Below, piece after piece: positions 8,706 through 16,234 of a stretch of 64,000 nt of DNA. Both the position numbers and the translations under genes were made by a program. The stretch is taken from assembly GCF_900640115.1 (NCBI RefSeq), contig NZ_CAAAIW010000001.1, positions 105,190 to 169,189 on the forward strand. Reading direction: 5' to 3'. Every line of letters starts with the position of its first letter. Position 1 is the first letter of the stretch. The notes beneath the pieces were generated by a model. That model saw only the letters and a program-made list of their open reading frames with translations. It was not told the DNA's origin and did no database searches. Origin of the DNA: Legionella yabuuchiae. Its GTDB lineage: Bacteria; Pseudomonadota; Gammaproteobacteria; Legionellales; Legionellaceae.

Positions 8706-9638
8706 ATGAATTTTAAAAAGAATCTAATCGCTGTTACTGTATTGCAATGTGCTAATCTTGCTGTGTTTGCAGGAACGATGGGCACCGTATGTACCCCTGA
8801 TAATGTAACTGTTCCTTGTGAAGCTACTGCCTGGGATTTTGGTGCAGAAGCATTGTACCTACGTCCTTCTTACAGCGGTGAGTTTGCTTTTACTTCAGAT
8901 CGCGCAATAACTTCAACGCGTGATATAGAAAATCCCGTACAAACCAAATGGAATTGGGGTTTCAAATTAGAAGGATCATATCATTTCAATAAGGGTAATG
9001 ATATCAACCTTAACTGGTATTCTTACGATGCAACATATCGCTATTCTGTTGACTTTGGCAATGACCCAACCAACTTAAGATCGAGCTTTCTTACAATTAA
9101 GCCGACTTGGAATGCCATTAACCTAGAGCTTGGGCAACGTGTTGATTTTATTGACCATAAAAATATTCGGCTTCATGGTGGAGCTCAATTTGCCCAGTTA
9201 AAAACCACAGTAAACAACATTCTTACAATTAACGGACTGACTACTGACGAGTATCGTCTTAATTATATGCGATATAACGGTGTTGGACCTCGTCTTGGAG
9301 TTGACCTATTGTACGGATTGACAAAAATCGATGGCCTCTCAGTGTACGGTAATGGTGCAGCAGCGATGCTTGCAGGAAACATTAAGTTTGATGAATATAG
9401 CGCTATCTTAAATAAAAGTACAACGGGTAAACGATTTGGGGTTGTGCCTGAAATGGAAATGAAACTGGGTGTTAAATACGACTATACGAACTCAAAGGGA
9501 GTTTTGAGCCTAGATGTTGGCTATATGTTCCTTAATTACTTTGATGTATTACGCAGTGATAACAACACTGTTATTCAAGGATCTGACACTAATTTTGCAC
9601 TCAATGGTCCCTATTTTGGTTTAAAATGGCTGGGCTAA
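8706..9638 (+). CDS. Legionella-type major outer membrane protein (MOMP-like porin)
   Basis: This is a predicted outer-membrane beta-barrel of 310 aa. It has a signal peptide (about residues 1-22, cleaved after VFA-G). Alternating hydrophobic/aromatic strands follow, with the family start 'WDFGAEALYLRPSYSG' and a final strand PYFGLKWLG. The cysteine pair near the mature N-terminus (CTPDNVTVPC) is also seen in Legionella MOMP proteins, where cysteines cross-link the protein. A GGGAG ribosome site precedes ATG 8706. Legionella genomes carry several paralogues of this family, so this need not be the main porin. Confidence 0.85.
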   Translation: MNFKKNLIAVTVLQCANLAVFAGTMGTVCTPDNVTVPCEATAWDFGAEALYLRPSYSGEFAFTSDRAITSTRDIENPVQTKWNWGFKLEGSYHFNKGNDINLNWYSYDATYRYSVDFGNDPTNLRSSFLTIKPTWNAINLELGQRVDFIDHKNIRLHGGAQFAQLKTTVNNILTINGLTTDEYRLNYMRYNGVGPRLGVDLLYGLTKIDGLSVYGNGAAAMLAGNIKFDEYSAILNKSTTGKRFGVVPEMEMKLGVKYDYTNSKGVLSLDVGYMFLNYFDVLRSDNNTVIQGSDTNFALNGPYFGLKWLG

Positions 9639-9648
9639 CACCTAACAA

Positions 9649-9675
9649 CCCGGATTGGGTTTTACCTCATCCGGG
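9649..9675. terminator. possible terminator hairpin after the porin gene
   Basis: A 7-bp stem, CCCGGAT at 9649-9655 and ATCCGGG at 9669-9675, starts about 10 bases after the porin stop codon. There is no T run after it, so it may only be a 3' end stabiliser or a weak terminator between converging genes. Confidence 0.4.
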
Positions 9676-9738
9676 CTACCCGTTAAATGTAACTCATTAT
9701 AGACACTGAGGATTAAAAAAACTCTATAGCTTTAACCT

Positions 9739-11175
9739 TTAACGCATCCATGAACTCAACATAGAGCGATGTGTTTCATCCACCGCTTGCACCGCTTCCA
9801 TGGCATTTTTTAGATGTTCGGAGTCTAATATTATTTTCTCCTTGTCATTTAACCACCCGAGCTCTTTTAATACCGCTTTAGTTCGATTTCCACCCTCAGT
9901 TAAGGCGTGTCTTAATACAGTCTCTAAGGATGCGTTTTTATAGTCCAAATTTGAATGCCTCAAAAAACTAAAAAAACCTTGTTTATCCTGGTGTAATCGC
10001 CTTTCATAATGTCTTCTAAAACAAGTTAATAATTCTTCTTCTGTGCACTCGCGTTTTTTTTGGCGAATGATTTTATCAGGCTCTAATAAGGTATATTGTC
10101 TACCTAAGTGTTCATAAAAATGAGCCGCTAATAAAGCATGCATATCTGCAGAGGGATGTACATCATCGTAATATATATATCCACGAGCTGGTGATATCCC
10201 TTTTGAGGGTCGGTTAAAATCAGGTGAGTCTGAGTAGGCAAGATGTTTTTTTTCTTCTTCAAAATAATACTTAGTGGGGTTTTGATAAATCTTTTCAAAC
10301 TGCGAATTAACATCAAACACATCAATCGAACAATAGGGATAATCGCTTGCCAAAGCCGCACAGGCTTCTTGCAATTTCGTATTGAAGTAATGAGAACATT
10401 GGGCAGCCTCATCTCGTTCAGCCTGGCTTTTATTATAAAAACGTGGCGTTAAAGATAAGTTAGGTAGATTGAACAAAATAAAGTTACGATAACCCGCTGA
10501 AATGAGCTTTTTTACATTATCCATACGCGCAGCGATTGCGCGATTCACTTCTTCCTGTGTGGGTTTAGCATTGACGGTAATCAAATCATTCGCGCCAGAC
10601 CATTCTATAATTAATGTCTCACTTTTTTGTTTACAAGAGATATTATGCTTTCTGTCATATTGCAAAAGCTTATGCCGCATGTCCTCCAGTGCTGATAAAA
10701 TCAAACGAGAAAAAAAACGCTTGAGATTCCAACTAAGCGCCCAACTATAATCGTGCGACATTAACCCACCCTCACAATAGCTTCGCACCCATAATTTATT
10801 ATGGTAACGAACATATTTATCGTCATCTAAAGAATAGCTATCGTAAATCGCTCGTAAAATTCGCTGATCACGCATAATGACTGCATCAGCAATATCGGTA
10901 TCACGCAAATGACATCGCTTTTCAAGCCGCTTAATAGTAAAGTCACTAGCGATGCTCGCTGTCACATGGTCGCCCCATACCAAACCATTGGTAAATCGTC
11001 CATCGGGAGAGCGCTGTTCTAGCCCAGCAATTTTACGCATAGGAATGATGCCGAATAAAAACGCTCGATTAACCGTCCCACGATCCGATAGGCTGTCCCC
11101 CATCATTGTTATATATTTGATTTCATTTAGTTTTATATTGATTGCTTGCTGAGCCTCTCCTTGGTTTAGCGGCAT
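9739..11175 (-). CDS. SGNH/GDSL-type esterase or phospholipase, effector-like
   Basis: This 478-aa protein is a GDSL lipid hydrolase. Block I is MMGDSLSDRGT (nucleophile Ser about residue 28), block III is WSGANDL (GxND), and block V is YYDDVHPSADMH, giving the Asp-His of the triad. It has no signal peptide and a C-terminal extension of about 110 residues beyond the catalytic domain, unlike secreted PlaA-type enzymes; a Dot/Icm substrate is one possibility. The start is taken at ATG 11175 because a GGAGG site lies just upstream. The reading frame stays open a further 108 bases to 11283, but that part runs into a miniature element at 11212-11288. Confidence 0.78.
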   Translation of the reverse strand: MPLNQGEAQQAINIKLNEIKYITMMGDSLSDRGTVNRAFLFGIIPMRKIAGLEQRSPDGRFTNGLVWGDHVTASIASDFTIKRLEKRCHLRDTDIADAVIMRDQRILRAIYDSYSLDDDKYVRYHNKLWVRSYCEGGLMSHDYSWALSWNLKRFFSRLILSALEDMRHKLLQYDRKHNISCKQKSETLIIEWSGANDLITVNAKPTQEEVNRAIAARMDNVKKLISAGYRNFILFNLPNLSLTPRFYNKSQAERDEAAQCSHYFNTKLQEACAALASDYPYCSIDVFDVNSQFEKIYQNPTKYYFEEEKKHLAYSDSPDFNRPSKGISPARGYIYYDDVHPSADMHALLAAHFYEHLGRQYTLLEPDKIIRQKKRECTEEELLTCFRRHYERRLHQDKQGFFSFLRHSNLDYKNASLETVLRHALTEGGNRTKAVLKELGWLNDKEKIILDSEHLKNAMEAVQAVDETHRSMLSSWMR

Positions 11176-11211
11176 AAAACCTCCAGTAATAATAAACATC
11201 GTGTTGATATA

Positions 11212-11288
11212 TACCCGTGCTCGTTCAAAATGCGAGTATTTAGGCGCCTTTATTTTTTGTCCTGTCGCATTTTGAACGATCACGGGTA
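11212..11288. repeat. MITE family 1, short copy B (77 bp)
   Basis: This is an internally deleted member of the family. Its left end is TACCCGTGCTCGTTCAAAATG and its right end CATTTTGAACGATCACGGGTA, forming a near-perfect inverted repeat, with TA on both sides (11210-11211 and 11289-11290). It keeps the internal TTTAGGCGCCTTTATTTTTTG block but has lost the core stem. It lies between the divergent GDSL and 11375 genes and so may influence both promoters. Confidence 0.82.
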
Positions 11289-11374
11289 TAGAATGTGATC
11301 TTACTCGCTCATTGTAAATACCGATTCTTAATGCTACTTTTATTTGTTATAAAACCCACAAAAGGAGATTGCGT

Positions 11375-11791
11375 GTGAATCGTTCAATCTGGATTAGAAG
11401 TATTATGATTGGTATGTTATTTAGCCCTGTAGTATTGGCAAAGGCTGAAATTACTGGAACCTATCAGTGTGCAGGTGAGTCCAATATCAACAATAAACCA
11501 TTTAAAGGAACGCTTGAGATTAAAGCCCATGATAAAAAAGGACTCTATGAATCGCAGTTTACCTATGCCGATGGATCAAAAGATGTTGGAATGTTAAAGC
11601 CATCTAAAAAAGAAAATATTTTCGTCCAATACTTTCATTCTGTTGCGGCCCCTAAAGCCAGTGGGTTCACTAAATTTACTTTAAAATCCTCCCAGCAACT
11701 GGTAGCAGACTTTGTTTATATTAGTGAAGATACTGGTGATATTGCAACTGGCTCAGCGCTTTGTACCAATTTAAAAGCAAAAAAAACTTAA
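11375..11791 (+). CDS. secreted protein of unknown function
   Basis: This protein has 138 aa. It carries a signal peptide (about residues 1-24, ending VVLAKA) and then a small domain that starts ITGTYQCAGES and ends SALCTNLKAKKT. The two cysteines near each end could form a disulfide. The pattern resembles small periplasmic proteins with a beta-rich fold, but no family is recognised. GTG 11375 is chosen because the AAAGGAG site at 11361-11367 is then seven bases away; the TTG at 11369 is too close. No operon partner is visible. Confidence 0.7.
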   Translation: MNRSIWIRSIMIGMLFSPVVLAKAEITGTYQCAGESNINNKPFKGTLEIKAHDKKGLYESQFTYADGSKDVGMLKPSKKENIFVQYFHSVAAPKASGFTKFTLKSSQQLVADFVYISEDTGDIATGSALCTNLKAKKT

Positions 11792-11956
11792 GTCTGGTAG
11801 TAAAGCCCCGTTTTCCTGATTGATAACCTTGCAACTCAGAAGATGATCTGAGCAAATCAGTCCACTAAGCAGAGAGTTTTCTACTCTTATCTGCTTTATT
11901 GTGCTTTAATTATAATAATACATCGCATTATTGATACGTCCGGAAGAGTTAAACAC

Positions 11957-12712
11957 TTGTATTATCAACGCTTATTTAAATGGGTTTTTATCATTAGCAT
12001 TTTGCTAATGGGGATCACCTATTACTATAAAGATAATTTACCCAATCCAACTGCATATGATCCAGAGCTACTGAAAGCTCCTTTACAATCTAAAACGGAA
12101 AGAACACCTTTTTCCGTTGTGGCAAATAAACAACAATATACGATTACACCTAAATTTGATTACGAACTCACAGGCATTGTAGTCAGTTATAGTGATGCAG
12201 ATGGATTCACCAATATTTGGCACCATAAGCGCTGGAAAGACTTTATCAATGTCCGTGATCTTTGTGTGATTTGGGAACCTAATGTGAGCTCTGGGATCTA
12301 TAAAAATATGCAATTCAGTAGTGATAGCTGGACATGCTGGTCTTATTGGCCAGACGATAAAACAGGGGATATGTTTCAATCAAATGCTATGTCGAATAAT
12401 CATTTGTTAACCGATAATTATTTAATAAAAAATACATTACGACAAGCTGAAATAGGCGATGTCATTCATTTTAAAGGGGTATTAGCAGAATATAAAAACA
12501 ATTTAAATGGCAGCTCTCGGGGCACAAGCACAACGCGCGATGACACGGGTGATGGCGCATGTGAAACGGTATATATTGATGAGTTTAACATTGTGAAAAA
12601 AGCCAATCCAGGCTTAAGAAATCTATATGCTTTTTCTAAGTGGATAGCTGGTGTCTCCCTTATCGGATTTCTTTATCTGTTTTGTACCGCCAGACATAAA
12701 CCCTATTCTTAA
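11957..12712 (+). CDS. membrane-anchored protein of unknown function
   Basis: This 251-aa protein has an N-terminal membrane segment (about residues 8-24), a periplasmic domain of about 200 residues, and a C-terminal membrane segment (about 228-245). The domain has many tryptophans and the conserved-looking runs VSYSDADGF and TSTTRDDTGDGACETVYID, with three other cysteines or more. Proteins of this plan occur as conserved hypotheticals in gammaproteobacteria, but I know no function. The start is TTG with GGAAGAG about ten bases upstream; no nearby ATG precedes the membrane segment. Confidence 0.65.
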   Translation: MYYQRLFKWVFIISILLMGITYYYKDNLPNPTAYDPELLKAPLQSKTERTPFSVVANKQQYTITPKFDYELTGIVVSYSDADGFTNIWHHKRWKDFINVRDLCVIWEPNVSSGIYKNMQFSSDSWTCWSYWPDDKTGDMFQSNAMSNNHLLTDNYLIKNTLRQAEIGDVIHFKGVLAEYKNNLNGSSRGTSTTRDDTGDGACETVYIDEFNIVKKANPGLRNLYAFSKWIAGVSLIGFLYLFCTARHKPYS

Positions 12713-12891
12713 TTATCGATTATTTGCGAAAGACCGTCTGCCTTTATTGTTAAGAGTTTAGATACCCAGTCGAACCTTGGCCGTCTTTACTTGTTCACTT
12801 TCTCAATTCCATTAGTACTGAAATGTCTAAAGACTTAATTGCAAAGCATTAGGACTACCATTTATTTTTAATAGGCAGTCCTAAACCAGGA

Positions 12892-13929
12892 TTATATGTT
12901 ATAAGAGTCGTAGTCCGCATCGGTTAATTCTTGAAAAGGCTCAGGAATTTGATCAGCAACCGTGTTCATAGCTCTTGCCAATCCAGTTTGTTTTGGATGA
13001 TAAAAAGTACCAAATAACATCAAGCCAGCGCCTACTCCAGCGGTTACTGCTCCAGCAACAAGGGGTGCAAATGGGATTAACACAATTCCGGCAATAAGAA
13101 TTGTTATGCCCAAGGCAAACATTAAATTACTCAGCTGTTGTAAGGGCTTAGCTGGATTTCCTTGCACTGTTTGAGCTAACAGCTTATATTCATCGACTTT
13201 TTCTTCAAGAGTCTTATCATTCGACTCAAACAAATTGATAGTGGCGTTTAACACCTTACAAAGTTCAGGTATTTGTGATGATTTGGAGTGCCTTAAAGAA
13301 GTTACTTCTTGGATTAGTGCTCCTAAGCTCCTTTGGACATCATTGTGTTGTTCGACTTTTATATTGCCCAGTTGACGGAGTAGTACCTCGAACTTTTCAA
13401 TAAATTGTTCTTCCTCTTGATTACCCATCAATCCGGGCTGTTGTGAGGATTTTAAAGCAGCCGCTTGATTCCGAATACCATCTAACGCGTCAATAGTCAA
13501 GACTGGAGGATCATTGTCTTCACCGCGAAAATGGTATGCTCTGCCTAACTCTGGGATGTAGTGCTCTAGCGTATTTAGCGTAGTATTGGGTTCAGTTGAC
13601 TCTTCTAGCGCAGTGAGTGCCTCGTTGGAAAGCAGGCGTAAATGTAAACTAACATACTTTTCAGCGGCAAGACGTTGTAATGCTCTAAAGTTATTTTCTT
13701 CATAATTCTCGCCTGAACCAGCAAAATGCAGGAAATCATCCCCATTGGAATGGTCTTGAATAAAATCATCTTCTAAACCAAAGGTTTTATAATGCTCAAC
13801 AACTTTAGTTCTAAAGTTTTCTCCATCACTTAGATCAGCCTGCATTAAATCTAAAAGTGCCTGCTTGGCTTCTGAGTTCTCAAGCGCCATACTGTTCAAT
13901 GCTTCTATAAATTGTGCGTTCTTAGCCAT
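12892..13929 (-). CDS. effector-like protein with a hydrophobic hairpin
   Basis: This 345-aa protein belongs to no family I recognise. It is mostly charged and helical, with a long hydrophobic hairpin at about residues 265-310 (ALGITILIAGIVLIPFAPLV, then a glycine-rich helix). It ends in an acidic tail, with several Glu/Asp in the last 20 residues (PEPFQELTDADYDSYNI). Absence of a signal peptide, late paired membrane segments and a short acidic tail are common in Legionella Dot/Icm substrates. Effector status is inferred. It stands alone, with an unremarkable 180-bp gap downstream. Confidence 0.68.
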   Translation of the reverse strand: MAKNAQFIEALNSMALENSEAKQALLDLMQADLSDGENFRTKVVEHYKTFGLEDDFIQDHSNGDDFLHFAGSGENYEENNFRALQRLAAEKYVSLHLRLLSNEALTALEESTEPNTTLNTLEHYIPELGRAYHFRGEDNDPPVLTIDALDGIRNQAAALKSSQQPGLMGNQEEEQFIEKFEVLLRQLGNIKVEQHNDVQRSLGALIQEVTSLRHSKSSQIPELCKVLNATINLFESNDKTLEEKVDEYKLLAQTVQGNPAKPLQQLSNLMFALGITILIAGIVLIPFAPLVAGAVTAGVGAGLMLFGTFYHPKQTGLARAMNTVADQIPEPFQELTDADYDSYNI

Positions 13930-14098
13930 TTAATTCTCTCACTGTTAGTGACATATCCTTTTCCTCGCGAATCCTAACATAGGGAGTATAAGCATGCAAT
14001 AAAATCTACTTTGTGAATTTATTTTGCGCACCTATTGGCACTTTGTTTATCCCTCTTTGCTACGCTGCTTATGGGTGACGCAATCTTGTAGGTTCAGA

Positions 14099-14313
14099 CT
14101 ACTCGCTTCGCTCTTCCCCCAAAAGCGAATATGCTTTTTTTCCTTCTTTTCTAGGCTCTAAATAATAAGGGGTCTCATAAAAGATGGAGTCAATTTTTTT
14201 TTCTTTCACAAATTCTTTAATTTCAAAGGCATGACTTTTTTTAGAGCTGGTTTTTTCAAAATCTTCTATGACAGCCGCGTTTTCTTTGGCTATTCTTAAA
14301 TAATAACTAAGTT
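14099..14313 (-). pseudogene. remnant of a Ku-family (NHEJ) gene
   Basis: In one minus-strand frame this stretch reads ENAAVIEDFEKTSSKKSHAF, EIKEFVKEKKIDSIFYETPY and YLEPRKEGKKAYSLLGEE, then a stop. This matches the core of bacterial Ku proteins (the 'I.DFV...EIDPIYFE.PYYL.P....KAYALL' region). Only about 65 codons remain, without the start or the C-terminal half. Bacterial Ku works with LigD in end joining; neither is otherwise present here. It is clearly debris, and it occupies the 430-bp gap between the effector-like gene and the small DUF883-like gene. Confidence 0.72.
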
Positions 14314-14359
14314 ATTTTTAGCCTTTTCGTTAAGGATCAATCATTAAAGGAGTAATCAA

Positions 14360-14623
14360 ATGAAAAACGTACACAAGTTAAAATCAAAAGCAGAATCTTT
14401 AAGTAATCAGGCGATGGAAAAAACCAGCGATCTGGTTTCACAAGGCACTAAAAAAGCAGATCACGTCTATGAACAGGCTCAAAAAAATCTTCACAAAGTA
14501 GAAAAAAATGTAAAACGTTATTCGCGTAAAATTTCTAAAAACATTCAAAACAACCCAAGGTCTGTAATATTAGCCGTTATAGGGATTGGTTGCCTAATTG
14601 CGTCTATTTGGAAAGCAAAATAA
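14360..14623 (+). CDS. DUF883/ElaB-YqjD-like membrane-anchored protein
   Basis: This is a small 87-aa protein. A long amphipathic, lysine- and glutamine-rich helix (about residues 1-65) is followed by one C-terminal membrane segment (about 68-84, VILAVIGIGCLIASI). ElaB/YqjD proteins of this form attach to the inner membrane and bind ribosomes in stationary phase; that role is inferred from family layout only. ATG 14360 has a good AAAGGAG site. Confidence 0.75.
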   Translation: MKNVHKLKSKAESLSNQAMEKTSDLVSQGTKKADHVYEQAQKNLHKVEKNVKRYSRKISKNIQNNPRSVILAVIGIGCLIASIWKAK

Positions 14624-14713
14624 TTTAAGAATATGTGGCTCTTTTGCAATTAGGGCGTATTTACAAGCATTTTGAAGGATTACAGGCATGAGTGTTTTTT
14701 GTCCAGAACGAAG

Positions 14714-14851
14714 TTATTTTTTTCTCTGTACGGTACGATTTTTAAACCTATGATATAACTGCTGAAAGGCTTTAGGATCATTGGTCTTATCAATATAATC
14801 TTTGATTTTAGATGCAGTTTCCATGATTGAAATATTCGTATTATCCACTTC
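14714..14851 (-). pseudogene. severed C-terminal part of the phosphotransferase gene
   Basis: Frame analysis gives EVDNTNISIMETASKIKDYI and then DKTNDPKAFQQLYHRF up to a TAA at 14714-14716. This is the missing tail of the chloramphenicol-phosphotransferase-like gene whose front part is at 15005-15544. The two are separated only by the MITE at 14854-15013. With the element and one TA removed, the joined frame is 669 bases, exactly 223 codons including the stop. Confidence 0.8.
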
Positions 14852-14853
14852 TA

Positions 14854-15013
14854 TACCCGTAATCTTTCAAAATGCGTGTTTTTAGGCGCCTTTATTTTTT
14901 GTCCTGCCGCATTTTAAAAAGCGAGTAATGGCTCATTCCCTTGCGAGTTTTTTAAAATGCGGCAGGGCGAAAAAGAAAAAGCATAAATCACGCATTTTGA
15001 AAGATTACGGGTA
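14854..15013. mobile_element. MITE family 1, full-length copy C (160 bp), inserted in a gene
   Basis: This is the best-preserved copy. The terminal inverted repeats TACCCGTAATCTTTCAAAAT and its complement are perfect over about 25 bases, and a second inverted repeat in the interior starts CTGCCGCATTTTAAA. TA lies on each side (14852-14853 and 15014-15015). The target gene is reconstructed in frame if the element and one TA are taken out. A TA target duplication is the hallmark of the IS630/Tc1/mariner group, so that group is the likely source of transposase. No IS630 transposase is in this window. Confidence 0.85.
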
Positions 15014-15544
15014 TAGATCATAGCTCATGTTTTTATGAGTGACTAAAGCACTGCAACGGTTCCAACCATCAGGTCTTCCTCCAGCTGCAGTATCTTTTGT
15101 ACTTAGTACACTCCTAGCGCGTTCACGTCTTGCGCCCTCTTCATCAGATACGTGTAAAGCAATGACATATACTTTAAAGGGATGAAACATATTTAGAGCG
15201 CGCTCGAACCATTCTGGCTTCCAAAAAATTTGATCAGAGATCACATTTAATCCAAGCTCTAAATAGGCGGCAATGGCATCGTAACTTGCGTACATAACCT
15301 TATCGAGAACAGGACCTGGTGTAACCTGAAAGTATGGCTTATTGTCTTGATAATAAGTCTCTGCGGTGTAATAGTCTGGTGTTGCGCTATCAAGTTGCAT
15401 TTGTTTTGGAGGAATTGAAGACCAGAAGCGGTCAATTCCCAACCGAACGTATGGTTTTTCAGCTAAGTCCTGGAATACCGCACAAGTTGAAGTTTTGCCT
15501 GCACTCGATCCACCATTGATAATAATTAATTGTCCCTTTGCCAT
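15005..15544 (-). CDS. chloramphenicol phosphotransferase-like kinase, truncated by a MITE
   Basis: This is a P-loop small-molecule kinase of the chloramphenicol 3-O-phosphotransferase (CPT) family. The Walker A motif is NGGSSAGKTST (about residues 10-20). The lid/base region shows RLGIDRFWSSIP and later REARARSV-like arginines (RRERARSV). The open frame has 179 codons, but the last few (after MSYDL) are translated from the MITE at 14854-15013. The genuine protein was about 222 aa, and its tail is at 14714-14851. Whether the 179-aa form is still active is unknown. CPT members phosphorylate chloramphenicol, but many relatives act on unknown substrates. Confidence 0.8.
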   Translation of the reverse strand: MAKGQLIIINGGSSAGKTSTCAVFQDLAEKPYVRLGIDRFWSSIPPKQMQLDSATPDYYTAETYYQDNKPYFQVTPGPVLDKVMYASYDAIAAYLELGLNVISDQIFWKPEWFERALNMFHPFKVYVIALHVSDEEGARRERARSVLSTKDTAAGGRPDGWNRCSALVTHKNMSYDLYP

Positions 15545-15601
15545 GATTCTTTCCTTAAAATACAGTATCTTAATTAGAGCATAACAGAATTTGGAGAGAG
15601 T

Positions 15602-16234
15602 ATGTCAGATCTTGCCGCGGATATATTATTAGGCTTTTCGCATTATCTGCCTGTACTTTTGATTGCTTTTGCTGGTTCCTTATTGTACAAGGAGCAAGGA
15701 CTGCGACTGTTCTTTCAAACATTCTGCTTGATTGCGTTTGGACTCATTTTAAACGTCGCCTTAAAAGGAACGTTTAAAGTCTCTCTATCACCGAAGATCA
15801 GCACTGTGCATTATGCTTTTCCAAGCGGTCATATGCAGCTTTCAACCGCTTTTTATTTATGGTGGCTTATTTACCTTCCTTACTGGTGGTATCGAATATT
15901 GTTAATTCTGGTTTTATCAGGAATTGGAGCGGCTATGATTCATTATGAGTTTCATACCCTAGTCGATATTATCGGGGGTTTTGTAGCCGGCTTATTGCTT
16001 GTCACTGGCTATTATTATTGTTTAAAACAAACCTTTAAATGCTTACCATGGGTGCTGCTATTGCTTATAAATATTCTTCAACTCTATAACGTTCTGGTTT
16101 ATACCCATGTTCCTTCCCATGGCTGGACGATGTATTATTATTTATCGATTCTGATTCTTTTAGAGCGTATCGCAAGTCTCAATGGTCGATTATTTTCCTT
16201 GTGGCGCTTTGTACCTCGAAAACAACTTTCATGA
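15602..16234 (+). CDS. PAP2-family membrane phosphatase
   Basis: This is a lipid phosphatase-like membrane protein of 210 aa with about six membrane segments. The PAP2 motifs are present: FPSGHMQLS (motif 2, about residues 75-83) and the later FHTLVDIIGG (motif 3, catalytic His with the supporting Asp). The first motif is represented by a lysine-containing stretch (NVALKGTFK), which is a weak match to KxxxxxxRP. A GGAGAGAG site precedes ATG 15602. Its 3' end overlaps the converging GGDEF/EAL gene by six bases. The natural substrate is unknown; undecaprenyl or phosphatidyl phosphates are typical. Confidence 0.85.
   Translation: MSDLAADILLGFSHYLPVLLIAFAGSLLYKEQGLRLFFQTFCLIAFGLILNVALKGTFKVSLSPKISTVHYAFPSGHMQLSTAFYLWWLIYLPYWWYRILLILVLSGIGAAMIHYEFHTLVDIIGGFVAGLLLVTGYYYCLKQTFKCLPWVLLLLINILQLYNVLVYTHVPSHGWTMYYYLSILILLERIASLNGRLFSLWRFVPRKQLS

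Noticed and set aside
10128..10412. Second minus-strand frame inside the GDSL gene
   Set aside because: It is a different frame within the catalytic region of an intact gene.
12780..12890. Terminator candidate TTAGGACT...AGTCCTAA after the 345-aa gene
   Set aside because: The loop is over 20 bases and no T run follows.
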